In this document: positions 43,955 to 44,734 of the stretch, piece after piece
How positions within the stretch are numbered: the first letter of the stretch is position 1
How the letters are laid out: each line of letters starts with the position of its first letter
Source of the DNA: an uncultured Pelagibacteraceae bacterium
GTDB taxonomy: Bacteria; Pseudomonadota; Alphaproteobacteria; Pelagibacterales; Pelagibacteraceae
NCBI GenBank assembly: GCA_902594825.1
Contig: CACJNO010000004.1
Span: 1 to 44,734 of the forward strand
Direction of reading: 5' to 3'
DNA: 44,734 nt
The notes under the pieces: generated by a model
What the model was told of the DNA's origin: nothing
The model's input: the letters and a program-made list of their open reading frames with translations, nothing else
Databases searched by the model: none
Translations under genes and position numbers: made by a program

Positions 43955-44734
43955 TTAAACTCCAATTTCTTTACATACAGAATCTATTGATTTGTTGTCA
44001 AACTTTTTATGCCAATACTTTAGATATGATAAAGTTCCATCATAATATATTGATTTAGTATTAAATCTAAATTCTTTACATATATCAATCATGAGATTTT
44101 TTCTTTCAAAAATTTTAATGTATCTATTCTCTGTTTTTTCATAATAGGATTTAAAATAAAAATTATTGAATAAAAAAACCAATAAGACCAAATAACAAAA
44201 AAAATTTACATATCTTTTATCAAAGCTGTTTATACAAGATGCAAAAACTAATAAATAACAAAATGTATAATATAAATGATAACTAATGGATGATCTTAGA
44301 CTATTTATAGATACTATAAAAAAGAAAATAAGTAATAAACTAAGTATTTTTACAATATCAATTTTTTTTTCTTTATAAAATTTTAGTGTAAAAAAAACAA
44401 TTACAAAAAGGAAGATTAATTCAATTATACTTTGGTCATAATTATTAAAAATATCAAATAATGTTTTTAAAATAAAATCCATACCAATTACACCTTCAGC
44501 ATAAATTGCCTCAAACTCTGACATATAATGAATGGGATTAGTTATTCTTAAAAATATAAAATCATTAATATTTAGAATTTTTAAATAATCAAATAATACC
44601 AAAACTATAAAGCAGCAAACAAAACCATGTAGAAAAGTTGACAATAATATTATTTTTTCTTTAACTAATTGATAATTAAAATTTGAGGTAACAAAAAAAT
44701 AAAAAGATATCGCTATTAAACCTACACAAAATAC
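43955..44734 (-). CDS. Polytopic membrane protein of surface-glycan locus (partial, N-terminus off window)
   Basis: The frame stays open to the right edge of the window, so the true start is outside; 259 residues are visible (a TTG at 44644 is an internal codon, not a needed start). It has about six hydrophobic segments, and a soluble, charged C-terminal tail after about residue 195 of the visible part. Features such as SFYFFVTSNFN and SISYHLYYTFCYLL do not identify a family. Position beside a GT2 enzyme and an FkbM methyltransferase suggests a polymerase or membrane glycosyltransferase, which is inference only. Confidence 0.6.
   Translation of the reverse strand, partial: VFCVGLIAISFYFFVTSNFNYQLVKEKIILLSTFLHGFVCCFIVLVLFDYLKILNINDFIFLRITNPIHYMSEFEAIYAEGVIGMDFILKTLFDIFNNYDQSIIELIFLFVIVFFTLKFYKEKKIDIVKILSLLLIFFFIVSINSLRSSISYHLYYTFCYLLVFASCINSFDKRYVNFFCYLVLLVFLFNNFYFKSYYEKTENRYIKIFERKNLMIDICKEFRFNTKSIYYDGTLSYLKYWHKKFDNKSIDSVCKEIGV

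Noticed and set aside
44644..44646. TTG as start codon of the last gene
   Set aside because: The frame continues open for 30 more codons to the window edge with hydrophobic sequence, so the gene is truncated and not short.

Overview
The window is a gene-dense, strongly AT-rich stretch of an alphaproteobacterial chromosome. It has very short or absent intergenic gaps, many stop/start overlaps, many ABC uptake systems and almost no mobile DNA. Gene content, the LivK/PotD-type binding proteins, the hflK-hflC-DUF2065-degP-miaA order and the base composition all suggest a streamlined marine SAR11 (Pelagibacterales) genome. That assignment is an inference from the sequence alone. I see no rRNA, tRNA, CRISPR array, insertion sequence or phage gene.

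Layout, left to right. (1) 1-13077 is a uptake-and-catabolism region, mostly on the minus strand: a truncated NCS1 permease, an aldehyde dehydrogenase and an agmatinase-type ureohydrolase; two plus-strand exported proteins (a HExxH protein and a cyclophilin); a trifunctional-type 3-hydroxyacyl-CoA dehydrogenase; a complete PotABCD-type transporter; and upstream of that an EutD/DoeA-like hydrolase with an EutA-like Asp/Glu racemase-family enzyme. Read along the minus strand, these form a likely amine/amino-acid-derivative module. The binding-protein gene potD has its own sigma-70-like promoter, a palindrome at the predicted transcription start and a terminator-like hairpin just after it. (2) 13078-19304 is a branched-chain amino-acid (Liv) system: livK on plus, livM/H/F/G and a ProC-like reductase on minus, converging on a strong terminator. 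Ahead of proC is a compact promoter-hairpin-T-tract element that may encode a roughly 55-nt RNA. (3) 19305-26183 carries DUF2805, glutaredoxin, a membrane protein, a two-gene outer-membrane/secreted pair with an intimin-type beta-barrel, and a run msrB, HDAC-like, 2-hydroxyacid dehydrogenase, DMT exporter and DadA-like oxidoreductase. (4) 26227-33565 is leuA-mreB-mreC-mreD-mrdA-rodA, joining leucine synthesis to cell-shape genes. (5) 33643-37000 is ilvB-ilvH-ilvC. (6) 37054-41547 is hflK-hflC-DUF2065-degP-miaA, with mrp/apbC divergent at 41598. (7) 42409-44734 is an especially AT-rich surface-glycan-type locus (FkbM methyltransferase, GT2, membrane protein), cut by the window end.

The least explained elements are the free-standing intimin-like barrel with its partner, the hairpin RNA candidate at 19185-19252, the EutA/EutD pair attached to a polyamine-type transporter without the rest of the ectoine pathway, a 23-codon membrane micro-ORF after livM, and an MreC with a long extra C-terminus. 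All functional calls come from reading motifs by eye; no database search was possible.
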